From the NCBI GenBank assembly GCA_963741995.1, contig CAVUKI010000004.1:1-64000 (forward strand): a stretch of DNA of 64,000 nt, written 5' to 3'. The DNA comes from Bog-473 sp963741995 (GTDB lineage Bacteria > Actinomycetota > Acidimicrobiia > Acidimicrobiales > RAAP-2). The notes under the pieces were generated by a model. It saw only the letters and a program-made list of their open reading frames with translations. It did not search any database and was not told the DNA's origin. Shown piece after piece: positions 33,152 through 42,356 of this stretch. The position numbers and the translations under genes are program-made. Numbering within the stretch: position 1 is the stretch's first letter; every line of letters begins with the position of its first letter.

Positions 33152-34561
33152 TCTTCCTTTTCAGACCTTGGCGTCCCCGCGGCGTACACCGACCGCCTGA
33201 CGCGCCAGGGGATCACCGAACCCCTCACCATTCAGTCAGAAACGATCCCTCCGGCACTCGCGGGTAGGGACATCTGCGGCAAGGCGCCCACCGGATCGGG
33301 CAAGACGCTTGCCTTCGGGATTCCCCTCGTCGTCAGCTCCGTGCAATCGCGCCCGCGCCAGCCGCGGGCGCTCGTCCTCGTGCCGACACGCGAGCTGGCG
33401 ACGCAGGTCCACGACGTGATCGGGGGCCTCTTGGGCCACGACAGCAAGCGGGTCGTCTCCATCTTCGGTGGCACCGGCTACCGCGACCAGGTGCGCGCCC
33501 TGCACAAGGGCGTCAACATCGTGGTGGCCTGTCCGGGCCGCCTCGAGGACCTGATCGAGCGGGGCGACGTGCGCCTCGACGATGTCACGACGGTGGTGCT
33601 GGACGAGGCGGACCGCATGGCGGACATGGGTTTCCTGCCAGCGGTACGTCGCCTCCTGGACCAGACGGCGCAGAACCGCCAGGTTCTCTTGTTCTCGGCC
33701 ACCATCGGTCGCGAGGTGGAGTCGATCATCCGCAGCTACCAGCGCGACCCCGTCAGGGTTGCCATCGAGGCCACTGAGGAAGCGAAGGGCGACGTGGCCC
33801 ATCACTTCTGGAAGGTGGATCGGGCCGAACGGGTGGCGATCACAGCCAAATTGATCGAGCACCACGGGCAGGCATTCGTGTTCTGCCGCACCAAGCGCGG
33901 GGCCGACCGCGTCGTCCGGCAGCTCCAGGCGCACGGCGTGCGTGCGGTCCCCATGCATGGCGACCGTACCCAGGGTCAGCGCGAGCGGGCACTTGATTTG
34001 TTCGCCAAGGGGAAGGCAGACGCCCTCGTGGCGACCGACGTCGTGGCGCGGGGCATCCATGTCGACGCCTTGCCGTGTGTGGTCCATTTCGACCCGCCGA
34101 CAGATCATGTGGACTACGTGCACCGTTCGGGTCGGACGGGCCGGGCGGGCCACACGGGGACGGTCGTAACCCTGGTGACGCCCGAGCAGCACAAGGACGT
34201 CCGCGGGGTGCAGCACGCGCTCGGCCTCGAACCAGGCCTGCTGGCTCCATTCTCGGCACCGATGCCTGCTCCGTCGGCTGGGAACGGTGGGTCCCACAAG
34301 GCCCAGAATGGTGGGTCGCCCAGGGTCCAGAACGGTGGATCCCCGAAGGTCCGGAAACTCACCGGAACGGTGAAGTTCTTCAATAGCGCCCGCGGCTACG
34401 GGTTCGTGGAGCACAAGGGCGGTGAGGATCTCTTCGTGCACCATTCGCAGGTTGAGGGGGACGCCCGCAACGGCATGGCTCCGGGCTCGACCGTGGAGTT
34501 CACAATCGGTGCCGGTCGCAAAGGCGAAGAGGCACGCAACGTCAAGGTTCTGACGCAGTAG
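33149..34561 (+). CDS. DEAD-box RNA helicase fused to a C-terminal cold-shock domain
   Basis: 470 residues if translation begins at ATT 33149 (GGAG 7 nt upstream). No ATG, GTG or TTG lies in frame before GTG 33341, which would remove the Q motif and Walker A. All helicase motifs are present: GITEPLTIQSETIP (Q motif), APTGSGKT (46-53), PTRELA, DEAD (LDEADRMADMGF), SAT, and HRSGRTGRAG. After a linker of three 24-nt repeats comes a cold-shock domain (GTVKFFNSARGYGFVEH, DLFVHHSQV) with RNP1 and RNP2. It unwinds structured RNA, likely in cold adaptation, ribosome assembly or decay. The fusion supplies its own RNA-binding module. Confidence 0.88.
   Translation: MSSFSDLGVPAAYTDRLTRQGITEPLTIQSETIPPALAGRDICGKAPTGSGKTLAFGIPLVVSSVQSRPRQPRALVLVPTRELATQVHDVIGGLLGHDSKRVVSIFGGTGYRDQVRALHKGVNIVVACPGRLEDLIERGDVRLDDVTTVVLDEADRMADMGFLPAVRRLLDQTAQNRQVLLFSATIGREVESIIRSYQRDPVRVAIEATEEAKGDVAHHFWKVDRAERVAITAKLIEHHGQAFVFCRTKRGADRVVRQLQAHGVRAVPMHGDRTQGQRERALDLFAKGKADALVATDVVARGIHVDALPCVVHFDPPTDHVDYVHRSGRTGRAGHTGTVVTLVTPEQHKDVRGVQHALGLEPGLLAPFSAPMPAPSAGNGGSHKAQNGGSPRVQNGGSPKVRKLTGTVKFFNSARGYGFVEHKGGEDLFVHHSQVEGDARNGMAPGSTVEFTIGAGRKGEEARNVKVLTQ
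34283..34354 (+). repeat. Three tandem 24-nt repeats in the helicase linker
   Basis: Units at 34283-34306, 34307-34330 and 34331-34354 each encode a variant of NGGSPxVQ. They form a flexible Gly/Asn/Ser spacer between helicase core and cold-shock domain, likely variable in copy number between strains. Confidence 0.8.
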
Positions 34562-34578
34562 CACGTTGGCGCTCTCGC

Positions 34579-35271
34579 CTAGCTCCACCTCAAGAGGACG
34601 AGCGCCGCACCGAGGGCCATGTAGAGACCGAAGGGCACCGCGGATCGGCGTTGCGCCCGATGCGCGGCGATCAGGGTGAGGCCGACGACCAAGGCCAGGA
34701 CGTTGGCGTAGAGGAAGGCTTGGAAGAGGGCGATCGGGCTCACCCACGCCAGCCCGAAGCCGAACACGAAAGACAGGCGCACGTCGCCGAAAGCCATCCA
34801 GCGCGGATTCATCAGGTTGACGATGAAGAACAGACTGAGGATGGCGAGCCCGCCCAGCGATGCCACGAGCAGCCGGTGCCAGTCGTCCGAGAGGGCTGAG
34901 ACGAAGACACCGGTCCCGACGACCGCGGCGCTGAGCGCGTAGACGAGCGTCTTGGGGAGGAGTCGTCGCGTCAGGTCGCAGTAGGCCAGCTGGACCAGGC
35001 CGATCAGCAACAACAAGGGAGGCAGCGCATTGGGCGACCAGCCCACCCTGTACAGGACAAAGGCCGGCAGGAGGCCCGACACGGCCGCGAGGACGATCCT
35101 CTGCCAGCCGTTGATCTGAGGCGAAGGCCGGTCCACCGATGAGATTGGCTCGTCCACCGCGGCAGCGCGCACGACTGAGGCCGCCAACTCGCGACGAGTC
35201 AAGGGCACCAGAAGTGATCCGACGGCCATGCCAAGAGCAGCACCTGCCAGGAGTGTGACCGGCGCGCTCAT
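34579..35271 (-). CDS. Type IV/Tad prepilin peptidase (A24 family)
   Basis: 230 residues, inner-membrane aspartyl protease that trims Flp and pseudopilin precursors. The two catalytic Asp are in AYCDLTRRLLPKT and MAFGDVRLSF (the GD motif). The final PFGLYMALGA corresponds to the usual PFGP region. An N-terminal helix plus about seven more are predicted. It overlaps the upstream tadG-like gene by 4 nt. The cysteine-rich methylase domain of PilD is absent, as usual in TadV/CpaA. Confidence 0.88.
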   Translation of the reverse strand: MSAPVTLLAGAALGMAVGSLLVPLTRRELAASVVRAAAVDEPISSVDRPSPQINGWQRIVLAAVSGLLPAFVLYRVGWSPNALPPLLLLIGLVQLAYCDLTRRLLPKTLVYALSAAVVGTGVFVSALSDDWHRLLVASLGGLAILSLFFIVNLMNPRWMAFGDVRLSFVFGFGLAWVSPIALFQAFLYANVLALVVGLTLIAAHRAQRRSAVPFGLYMALGAALVLLRWS

Positions 35272-36926
35272 TGAGCCAACGACACGGTGTCACAATCGAT
35301 GGACAGATCGGCGACATCAGCGCCGGCTACGGTCACGCCGGCAGCTTGGAGGATGCCGCTGAGTGCGCTCTGCAGCTGTGAGATCAGGAGATTGTTCGCT
35401 GTGAGCACTCCCGTGATACCCGACCCCAACCCTCCGAGCGCAGTGATCGTGACCGTCGGCGAGGTGCTTCCGATCTGTGCAGGATTGGCGCCGGACGTCG
35501 CACCGAACTCGGATGTGGTCGGCGGGATGGGCGCGGTGAAGGGCAGGGCGATGGTCGCCACCCCGGAAACCGACGTGGTGGCGACCGGAACGTTCGTGAG
35601 GCCGAGAGCGGTATCCGACAGCGTGACGCCACCTGTCGCCGAGGTCGTGCTGGCCTTGATGACCGCCCCTGAAAAGGAATTGCTGCTCTGCGTGCACGTG
35701 ATCGAACTCAGCGTCGCCGTCCCTTCGGCGGCTCCGAGCGACACGTCGAACTCCCCGGTTCCGGGGACAGTCAGCTTCAGGACTGATTGCACCTGCGCGG
35801 AGGTTGCGCTGGCAGCGGGCGTGGTCCCGACAGAGCCGTCCGCAACCTGTGGCGGTTGCACCATCGTGAGGACCAGCTTGGCGTCGGTCACCCCTGCCAG
35901 GCCCAGCGAGCCGCCGAGGTCGATGCCGTTGGAGCCGTTGGCCGCGGCCAGTTCAGCCTCCTCTTCGAGCATCTGGAGCACGTCGACACTGGTGGAGAGC
36001 CCTGCCTCCGAAAGTGTGCCGCTGCAGCTGGAACCGTTGATGGAGACGAGCTGGCAGAGCTCGGCGGAGCTCGAACCGCTCCCGGTCAGGGACTGCAGGC
36101 CGCTGTAGGCGACACAAGGGGAGGGCTCGGGCGTGGATGCGCAGTTGAGCGACAGCCCCTCGTTGTAGGCAGCGGATTTGAAGATCGCCAGCCACTGTGC
36201 GCCTGTGAGCGACGTGGTCAGCACCGTACTCGGGGTAAGCACGACTCCTGAGGCCGCCGACGCCGCGATGAGCTGGTTCACCGTGACGTAGGTGTCGGCC
36301 AGGCCTTCATAGCTGGCAACGCTCAGGTTTGCCGACCCTGAGAGTTGGCTCATGATGGCATTGAGCACGGGACTCTGTTGCGTGGTGACATTGGCGAGGT
36401 AGGTGCCGATGGAAAAGCCGTCCGACGGATTGAGGTAGCCGACGGCGGAGCGGGTCACCGAGCCGGAGCCGCCGGCGAATATCCGCGGTACCGACTGCGT
36501 TGCCGTCACCTTCACCGCGGTGCAGGGCGGGTTATTCGACCTGAGTTGGGCGTAACACCCGCCTGTTGCCGCCTGCCAGCCTCCTGCGCTCGTCCAGTAG
36601 CCACCGACCCACGAGAGCGTTGCGCCGCTCAGCGAGTTGTCGGTGCTCACGCCTGCGAGTTTTGCTCCCAGGTACGTGTTGATGCTGTTGCTGCCATTCT
36701 GGCTTTTTCCGTCGGCGATGTTGATGTACCGCGCCATGTCGAGCGCACCGGTATCCGCTATCGCCTGGGCCTGCTCATTGCCGTCGACCTTGAAGCCGAT
36801 GTCGACGCCCATCGCCCCGCCCCAGAGCAGGGCCACCATGGCGACCGCCGTGATCACGAAGGTGGCGCCGCGCTCGTCCCGCCGCCCACGTGCGCAAATC
36901 CACCGTGTCCCTTTCACTCCCGCCAC
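35268..36926 (-). CDS. TadG-like Flp-pilus assembly protein
   Basis: 552 residues. The N-terminal DERGATFVITAVAMVALLWGGAMGVDIG is a TadG/TadE-type signal-anchor (Tad_N), followed by a long extracytoplasmic Ser/Thr/Gly/Ala-rich beta region with few charges. It starts directly at the base after the tadE stop and overlaps the peptidase gene, forming a three-gene minus-strand operon. It probably anchors or lengthens the Flp pilus at the surface. No von Willebrand A motif is obvious, unlike classical TadG, so tail function is uncertain. Confidence 0.75.
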   Translation of the reverse strand: MAGVKGTRWICARGRRDERGATFVITAVAMVALLWGGAMGVDIGFKVDGNEQAQAIADTGALDMARYINIADGKSQNGSNSINTYLGAKLAGVSTDNSLSGATLSWVGGYWTSAGGWQAATGGCYAQLRSNNPPCTAVKVTATQSVPRIFAGGSGSVTRSAVGYLNPSDGFSIGTYLANVTTQQSPVLNAIMSQLSGSANLSVASYEGLADTYVTVNQLIAASAASGVVLTPSTVLTTSLTGAQWLAIFKSAAYNEGLSLNCASTPEPSPCVAYSGLQSLTGSGSSSAELCQLVSINGSSCSGTLSEAGLSTSVDVLQMLEEEAELAAANGSNGIDLGGSLGLAGVTDAKLVLTMVQPPQVADGSVGTTPAASATSAQVQSVLKLTVPGTGEFDVSLGAAEGTATLSSITCTQSSNSFSGAVIKASTTSATGGVTLSDTALGLTNVPVATTSVSGVATIALPFTAPIPPTTSEFGATSGANPAQIGSTSPTVTITALGGLGSGITGVLTANNLLISQLQSALSGILQAAGVTVAGADVADLSIDCDTVSLAQ

Positions 36927-37427
36927 CTACGAGCTCGGCTCGGAGATCTGCAGGACGTCTGTCGACGAGATGGTGGAGGGCGTGATGATGCCGAGTCCGG
37001 GGAGTATCGGGAAGAGAGGTGCCGATGCGTAGTTGTAGGAGACGGTGACCTTCAGGCACTGGTAGTTGACGTTCGACGGGCAGCTCTCCGGGACAGCGAC
37101 ACACGAGATAGCGGAGCTCGTCGAGCCTAAGGGGATGGGGACTGCATCTGGTTCGTCGCACTGCCCTTTGCCCATCCAGCTCACATCCCCGCCCGCCTGT
37201 CCCTCGGCAATCGCGAGCGGAGTGGTCGAGGCAACTATTCCGGCTCGTGCGCCGTCCTCGGCAGCTTGGGTCACCGTGGACTGTGCCGACAGAATCAGTC
37301 CGTACGAGATAATCCCATAGAGCAGCATGATGAGGAGCACGACGACGAAGGCAAACTCCACCATCTCCGCGCCGCGCTCGTCGCGTTGCCGACTGCACTC
37401 CACCGGCATCTTGGTGCGCGGCCTCAC
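36927..37427 (-). CDS. TadE-like pseudopilin
   Basis: 166 residues from GTG 37427, chosen because GAGGAGG lies 7-8 nt upstream; a longer frame to 37544 has no support. It has the TadE motif DERGAEMVEFAFVVVLLIMLLYGIISYG with a Glu in the hydrophobic segment, the site cut by the prepilin peptidase encoded two genes downstream. Paired cysteines in the C-terminal part (CVAVPESCPSNVNYQC) suggest an extracytoplasmic disulfide. First gene of the minus-strand tad operon, divergent from cpaB. Confidence 0.85.
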   Translation of the reverse strand: MRPRTKMPVECSRQRDERGAEMVEFAFVVVLLIMLLYGIISYGLILSAQSTVTQAAEDGARAGIVASTTPLAIAEGQAGGDVSWMGKGQCDEPDAVPIPLGSTSSAISCVAVPESCPSNVNYQCLKVTVSYNYASAPLFPILPGLGIITPSTISSTDVLQISEPSS

Positions 37428-37699
37428 GGCGAAACCCCCTCCTCGTACCTCGCGCGTTCGTACCAACTTCTGAAACAACTTCGATCGGTACGTCGCTTCG
37501 ATACGTCCGGGTTGATTCTGGGCTGCGGGGTATCGGCGGTACATAGGACATATGGACCATTTGCCCGTCTCACCAGGGATCCTGCGCCGAAGAATGGTCT
37601 GAAGGACCTATGTACCTTGCCCCCTTCCCGTCGTACCCTCCAACGGAGCCAACGGGCTTCGACGCACGTTGTTCGCCCGTTGAGAGGGGGGAATGCTCT
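37428..37699. promoter_or_regulatory. Divergent promoter region between tadE and cpaB
   Basis: 272 nt must contain promoters for both halves of the tad locus. Partial direct repeats CGGTACGTCGCTTCGATACGTC are visible at about 37485-37510. No confident -10/-35 pair is called. Confidence 0.45.
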
Positions 37700-38467
37700 G
37701 TGAAACGGCAGACGCTCATACTGGTCATGATCGGGGTGATCCTGTTCATTGCAGGAAGTGCGATCGCCTTCGCCAGTGTGGAGGGTGCGACGAAACACGC
37801 GGGGTCAGCGTCCAACGCCGTGACGCCCGCGACCACGTCGGTTGTTGTGGCCAAGGCCAACATCCCGGCCGGGACGACGGGTCAGTCCATGGTCTCCAAC
37901 GGCCTCGTGGCCATACAACCCGTTCCCACCAAGACGTACACCCCGGCAGATCTGGGTTCACTCCAGGGCTTGTCAAGCGAAGTGCTGACCCAAGCCGTCA
38001 CGAAAGGCCACGCGCTGAACGCGACCGAGCTCGCGGCGAGTGCCTCCGCCATCTCCGTGCCGAGCGGCTTGGATGCAGTGACCGTGACGCTCACGGGCGC
38101 GAATGCACTGGCTGGCTATCTCCAGCCCGGCGCACGCGTTGACGTCTATGCCAACATCACGAAGGTTTCCACCAACAGCGGGCTTACGTCGACCCTTCCA
38201 TTACCCTGCACGGAGCTGGCGATGGCGAACATCCAGGTCCTCGACGTGCAAAGCACGGTCCCGTCCTACGCCGGCCACAGGAGTGCTGCCGGCCGGACCA
38301 TCCCCGCCTCGGAGACGCTGCTTCTCGCAATGAATCCGAGTCAGGCGAGGAACGCTCAGTTCCTCGGCCAGAACGAGACCCTGTCGGTCGTTCAGACCCA
38401 GCTGGACGCGAATCCGCCACCCCTACAGCAGTGCATCGGGACCGACCAGACCTCGTCGGCGCCATGA
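37700..38467 (+). CDS. cpaB: Flp pilus assembly protein CpaB (RcpC)
   Basis: 255 residues from GTG 37700 with a GAGAGGGGGGA ribosome site 8 nt upstream. N-terminal membrane anchor (LILVMIGVILFIAGSAIAFASV), a SAF/beta-clip domain (TSVVVAKANIPAGTTGQSMV) and the RcpC-type core (GANALAGYLQPGARVDVYAN). It sits at the inner face of the outer barrier and gates or modifies the Flp pilus. Overlaps the next gene by 4 nt (ATGA). Confidence 0.87.
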   Translation: MKRQTLILVMIGVILFIAGSAIAFASVEGATKHAGSASNAVTPATTSVVVAKANIPAGTTGQSMVSNGLVAIQPVPTKTYTPADLGSLQGLSSEVLTQAVTKGHALNATELAASASAISVPSGLDAVTVTLTGANALAGYLQPGARVDVYANITKVSTNSGLTSTLPLPCTELAMANIQVLDVQSTVPSYAGHRSAAGRTIPASETLLLAMNPSQARNAQFLGQNETLSVVQTQLDANPPPLQQCIGTDQTSSAP

Positions 38468-39753
38468 TCACTCGCCGGATTCTCGTCATCAGCCGGTCCC
38501 CGGCGCTCAGCCGGGCCATCCAGGCCTCATTGGGTCCCGGCTACGAAGTCGTCACGAGTGCCAACGTCAGCGATGTCGTCGAGGAAGTAGAAGACCAGGG
38601 TCCTTTCGACGTGCTGGTCGCCGGGCCTGTGTTCGACAGCCACGCTGGGATGGCTCGCCTCGCCAACGTGCGGGCGACGGGTGCTGTTCCGGCCATCGTG
38701 CTGGCCCTCGGGCCAAGGCCCAGAGCCAGTCTCAGCGACATTGTCCGCGCCGGTGCGGTCGAGCTGGTCGAGTACCCGACCAGCAAACGCCAACTCGCCG
38801 CCTCCCTCAAGCGAGCCTTCGACATCGCTGATGTATCCGCATCGGGCGGCGACCCGACGCTGCCCGTGGTTGCCCACGGCGTCGTCGTCGAGCGCCCGCA
38901 GTTTGCCGAGGTCTTCACCGTGGCATCGTCCAGCGGCGGGTGTGGCAAGACGTTCTATGCCACCAACCTGGCGTGCTACCTGGCGGCGCAGACGGGACAG
39001 CGTGTCTGTCTGGTCGATCTCGACCTTCAATTCGGCGAGGTCTCGACGGCTCTGCACTTGCGACCGCGGTTCACGATTTCGGATCTGCTGTCCCGGGAAC
39101 CGGTTGACGAGGACGATCTCGATGAGCACGTCGAGGAGTTTCTCGAGGAGCACGAGCTCGGGTTTTCGGTCCTGGCCGCGCCGTTCAGCCCGGCCGATGC
39201 CGACATGATCGCGCCGAAGGATGTGTACAAGGTGATGGGCGCGCTGCGCCGGCATTTCGACTACATCGTCGTTGACACCCCGGCTCAGCTGTCCGAGATC
39301 GTGCTGGCGGCGTTCGACCACTCGACCAGGGTCCTGTGTATGGTGACGCTCGATCTCCCGAGCATCCGCAACATGCGGGTGTTTCTCAGCACCCTCGAGA
39401 AGCTCCGCATCAACAGCCAGACCATCGGTGTCGTTCTCAACAAAGTCGAAGACGACATCGGCATCGACATCAGTGACGTGCAGGAAGTCTTGGACAACAA
39501 AATTGTGTCCGTCCTCCCTTACTCGCGAGAGGTTATGAAGTCGATCAACAAGGGCAAGCCGGCACTCGTCTCGGCAGCCAACTCCGAAATCGGGAAGAAG
39601 CTGGCAGGCGGGATGCAGCAATTCCTGTCCGACGAGATCACGCCAATTCTCGGTGCGGGTTCAGAGGCGAACGAGGTCGACGAAGCGCGCGGGTTCTGGC
39701 GGCTGAGGAGGAAGGGTCGCAGCAACAAGGTGCCCGAGCTCGAGAGGGCCTGA
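38464..39753 (+). CDS. cpaE: Tad pilus localisation ATPase CpaE/TadZ
   Basis: 429 residues from ATG 38464, overlapping the cpaB stop. Residues 1-120 form an atypical receiver-like domain (RILVISRSPALSRAIQASL, PFDVLVAGPV). The rest is a ParA/MinD ATPase with SSSGGCGKTFYATN, in which the signature lysine of the deviant Walker A is replaced by Ser, and LVDLDLQFGEVSTAL. TadZ proteins place the Tad machine at a cell pole. Loss of the signature Lys is known in some TadZ and may reduce ATP hydrolysis. Confidence 0.87.
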   Translation: MITRRILVISRSPALSRAIQASLGPGYEVVTSANVSDVVEEVEDQGPFDVLVAGPVFDSHAGMARLANVRATGAVPAIVLALGPRPRASLSDIVRAGAVELVEYPTSKRQLAASLKRAFDIADVSASGGDPTLPVVAHGVVVERPQFAEVFTVASSSGGCGKTFYATNLACYLAAQTGQRVCLVDLDLQFGEVSTALHLRPRFTISDLLSREPVDEDDLDEHVEEFLEEHELGFSVLAAPFSPADADMIAPKDVYKVMGALRRHFDYIVVDTPAQLSEIVLAAFDHSTRVLCMVTLDLPSIRNMRVFLSTLEKLRINSQTIGVVLNKVEDDIGIDISDVQEVLDNKIVSVLPYSREVMKSINKGKPALVSAANSEIGKKLAGGMQQFLSDEITPILGAGSEANEVDEARGFWRLRRKGRSNKVPELERA

Positions 39754-39758
39754 TCGGG

Positions 39759-41339
39759 ATGAACCTGTCCGAGAAGCTGGCCGCGGCGGACGGCACCGCT
39801 GCGGCGCCGCCTCAGCCCGCACCGCCTGAAGAGCGCCCACAGCCCCGTGCTCGTCGTGAGAGCGATCCGGGGCCGACCGGCGGCGTGGAGAGGCGGCCGT
39901 TGGGCAGCGCACCGGCGACCGGCACCAAGGGGCACCCTCTGCGCCGGGCGTCCGACCGAACCGCCTTGGATGAAGCCTGGAAACAGTCCAAGCAAAAGGT
40001 GCAGGCCAAGGTCCTGGCCGAGATCGCCCCGAAGGCGGCCGACCTTTCTCCGGACGAGTTGCGGGAGAAGGTCCGTTCCACGGTCAATGACATCCTCGAA
40101 CGCGAAGACATCGGGATCTCGCCCATTGAGCGGCAGCGCTTCGTGGAGGAGATGCTCGAGGACTCGCTCGGCTACGGGCCGCTCGAGGCGCTGCTTGCGG
40201 ACGGCACCATTACCGAGATCATGTGCAACAAGTTCGACGAGATTTGGATCGAGCGCAAGGGCAAGCTCCTCCGCAGCGAAATCGTCTTCAATTCGCCGCA
40301 TCAGTACCGCCGGATCATCGACCGGATGGTCCATGGGGTAGGTCGCCGCGTCGACGAATCTTCGCCGATGGTGGACGCCCGGCTTGCCGACGGTTCTCGA
40401 ATCAACGCCATTGTGCCACCGCTCGCGTTGCATGGACCGGTCCTCACCATCCGGAAATTCCCGGACAAGGCCCTGGTCATGGAGGACCTCATCGGGCTCG
40501 GCTCGCTCTCCATGGATGCCGCCGTATTCCTCGAAGCGCTGGTGCGGGGCAAGATCAGCCTGGTCGTGGTCGGCGGCACCGGTACCGGGAAGACGACGAT
40601 GCTGAACGTGCTCTCCAACTTCATCCCCGACGGCGAGCGGCTGATCACCATTGAGGAGTCCGCCGAATTGCAGATCCAGGGTGAGCACGTGGTGACCCTC
40701 GAGACCCGCCCAGCCAATGCCGAGGGGACCGGAGAAATACGTATTCGAGACCTCGTGCGTAACTCCTTGCGTATGCGACCTGATCGGATCATCGTCGGGG
40801 AGTGTCGTGGCTCCGAGACCCTTGACATGCTCCAGGCCATGAACACCGGCCACGCCGGGTCCATGACGACGGTGCACGCCAATACGCCGCGTGAATTGCT
40901 CGGCCGCTTGGAGACGATGGTCATGATGGGAGGCGTCGAACTCCCGCAACGCGCGATTCGAGAGCAGATCGTGATGGCGGTGGGCTGCCTCATCCAGCTC
41001 CAACGCACCCCCGCCGGACCCCGCGTCGTGCACTCCATCACCGAGCTCCAGGGCATGGAGGGAGAAACCGTCCTCCTGCAGGACATCTTCCACCGCGTCG
41101 ACATGCACGAAGGCTTCGGGCGACTGGTCTCGACTGGTTTGCGGCCCAAGATCCTCGACGAACTGGCGCTCAACGGCGTCGAGGTGCCCGCACAGCTGTT
41201 CCGCAACGACGATGGGCTCTCGGGATCGGGCGGCCGGTCCTCCGGTCGCCATCACCGGCCGGCGCGGCCGGGCCGCGTGGTCGAGCCGCCTTCCGAGGAG
41301 TTGTACGAGATGCTGGCGCGCCGGCGAGACGGGAAATGA
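39759..41339 (+). CDS. tadA: Tad pilus secretion ATPase TadA/CpaF
   Basis: 526 residues, a VirB11/GspE-type hexameric ATPase powering Flp pilus assembly. Walker A GGTGTGKTTMLNVL, Asp box ITIEESAELQI, Walker B RPDRIIVGECRG and His box TGHAGSMTTVHANTP are present. The first 90 residues are Pro/Arg-rich and disordered. A C-terminal tail after about 485 is also low-complexity. Starts 5 nt after cpaE and overlaps tadB by 4 nt. Confidence 0.95.
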   Translation: MNLSEKLAAADGTAAAPPQPAPPEERPQPRARRESDPGPTGGVERRPLGSAPATGTKGHPLRRASDRTALDEAWKQSKQKVQAKVLAEIAPKAADLSPDELREKVRSTVNDILEREDIGISPIERQRFVEEMLEDSLGYGPLEALLADGTITEIMCNKFDEIWIERKGKLLRSEIVFNSPHQYRRIIDRMVHGVGRRVDESSPMVDARLADGSRINAIVPPLALHGPVLTIRKFPDKALVMEDLIGLGSLSMDAAVFLEALVRGKISLVVVGGTGTGKTTMLNVLSNFIPDGERLITIEESAELQIQGEHVVTLETRPANAEGTGEIRIRDLVRNSLRMRPDRIIVGECRGSETLDMLQAMNTGHAGSMTTVHANTPRELLGRLETMVMMGGVELPQRAIREQIVMAVGCLIQLQRTPAGPRVVHSITELQGMEGETVLLQDIFHRVDMHEGFGRLVSTGLRPKILDELALNGVEVPAQLFRNDDGLSGSGGRSSGRHHRPARPGRVVEPPSEELYEMLARRRDGK

Positions 41340-42337
41340 GCCCGATGCTCCTCGCGACGCTGGCGAGCACCGAGAGAGCGGCCCTCGTTGCTGCGGTTCT
41401 CCTGGGTGGAGGGATCGCCCTCGTCGTCGTCGGGTTGATCGTCCGATTGCGTACCAAGCAGCGCACCCTGGCCCAGATCCTCGACGACACCATGGGAACG
41501 GCCGAGGTGCCAGTCGAGGTCGTGACAGAATCCCCCGAGCACGGCGAACTCTCGGCGCTCACGGTCCGCATCTCCGGGATCTTCGGGCGAGTCGACACGC
41601 ACGGAGCCCTGGAAAGGCGCCTCGAGCGGGCTGCAATCCCGTTGCGGGCCGGGGAGTACCTCGTGATCAGCTCCGCCATCGCCTTGGGGCTGGCGGTCGT
41701 GATCGGGGTGATGACGGGCTCGCCCATCGGTTCGATGATCGCGATCGCTCTCGTCGCCGGTATCGCCTGGTACCTGCCGTCGCGGAAGGCGGCGAAGCGG
41801 ATCAAGCAGATCCAAGAACAACTGCCCGACGCGCTGGCCCTGATGTCGGCTTCGGTCGAGGGCGGCCAGACATTCCAGCGCTCCATCGACATGTATCGCC
41901 GTGACGCCAAACCTCCGCTCTCCGCCGAGCTTGACCGAGTGATGGCCGAGGTCGCTGTCGGTTCGGATCTCGTGGTGGCCCTGGAGAACATGGCCGAGCG
42001 CTCGGGGGTCGAGGATCTCACTTGGGCCGTCGAGGCGGTGCGGATTCAGCAGTCGACCGGCGGCCGCCTGGCGCCGATTCTCAAGACGTTGGCCGACTTC
42101 ATGCGGACCCGGCAGGAAGTGCGGCGCGAGGTGCAGACGCTGTCGGCGGAGGGGCGCATGTCCGGCTACGTCCTGTTCGCCATTCCCCTCTTCCTGGTTT
42201 TCGCGCTCGAGGCGAAGGACCCCGGCTATCTGCAGCCCATGATGCACGGCGTTGGTCTCGTCGTCCTGATCGGGACGGCCGGGCTGATGGCGCTTGGTTT
42301 CTGGATCGTGCGCCGCATGGTCAACATCAAAATTTGA
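41336..42337 (+). CDS. tadB: Tad pilus platform protein TadB
   Basis: 333 residues, polytopic inner-membrane T2SF (GspF-like) subunit. N-terminal helix (ALVAAVLLGGGIALVVVGLIV), the pair near residues 105-140, the T2SF cytoplasmic core (IQEQLPDALALMSASVEGGQ...ELDRVMAEVAVGSD) and the C-terminal helix pair (GYVLFAIPLFLVFALEAKDP). Forms the platform with TadC. Confidence 0.92.
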   Translation: MSPMLLATLASTERAALVAAVLLGGGIALVVVGLIVRLRTKQRTLAQILDDTMGTAEVPVEVVTESPEHGELSALTVRISGIFGRVDTHGALERRLERAAIPLRAGEYLVISSAIALGLAVVIGVMTGSPIGSMIAIALVAGIAWYLPSRKAAKRIKQIQEQLPDALALMSASVEGGQTFQRSIDMYRRDAKPPLSAELDRVMAEVAVGSDLVVALENMAERSGVEDLTWAVEAVRIQQSTGGRLAPILKTLADFMRTRQEVRREVQTLSAEGRMSGYVLFAIPLFLVFALEAKDPGYLQPMMHGVGLVVLIGTAGLMALGFWIVRRMVNIKI

Positions 42338-42356
42338 AACCAAAGGGGGCAATCAC

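Noticed and set aside
33236..35317. A 693-codon minus-strand frame covering the helicase and prepilin peptidase
   Set aside because: It overlaps two motif-complete genes; composition is Arg/Ala/Pro/Gly typical of shadow frames.
39519..41255. A 578-codon minus-strand frame across cpaE and tadA
   Set aside because: Both plus-strand genes have complete ATPase motifs and fit the tad order.
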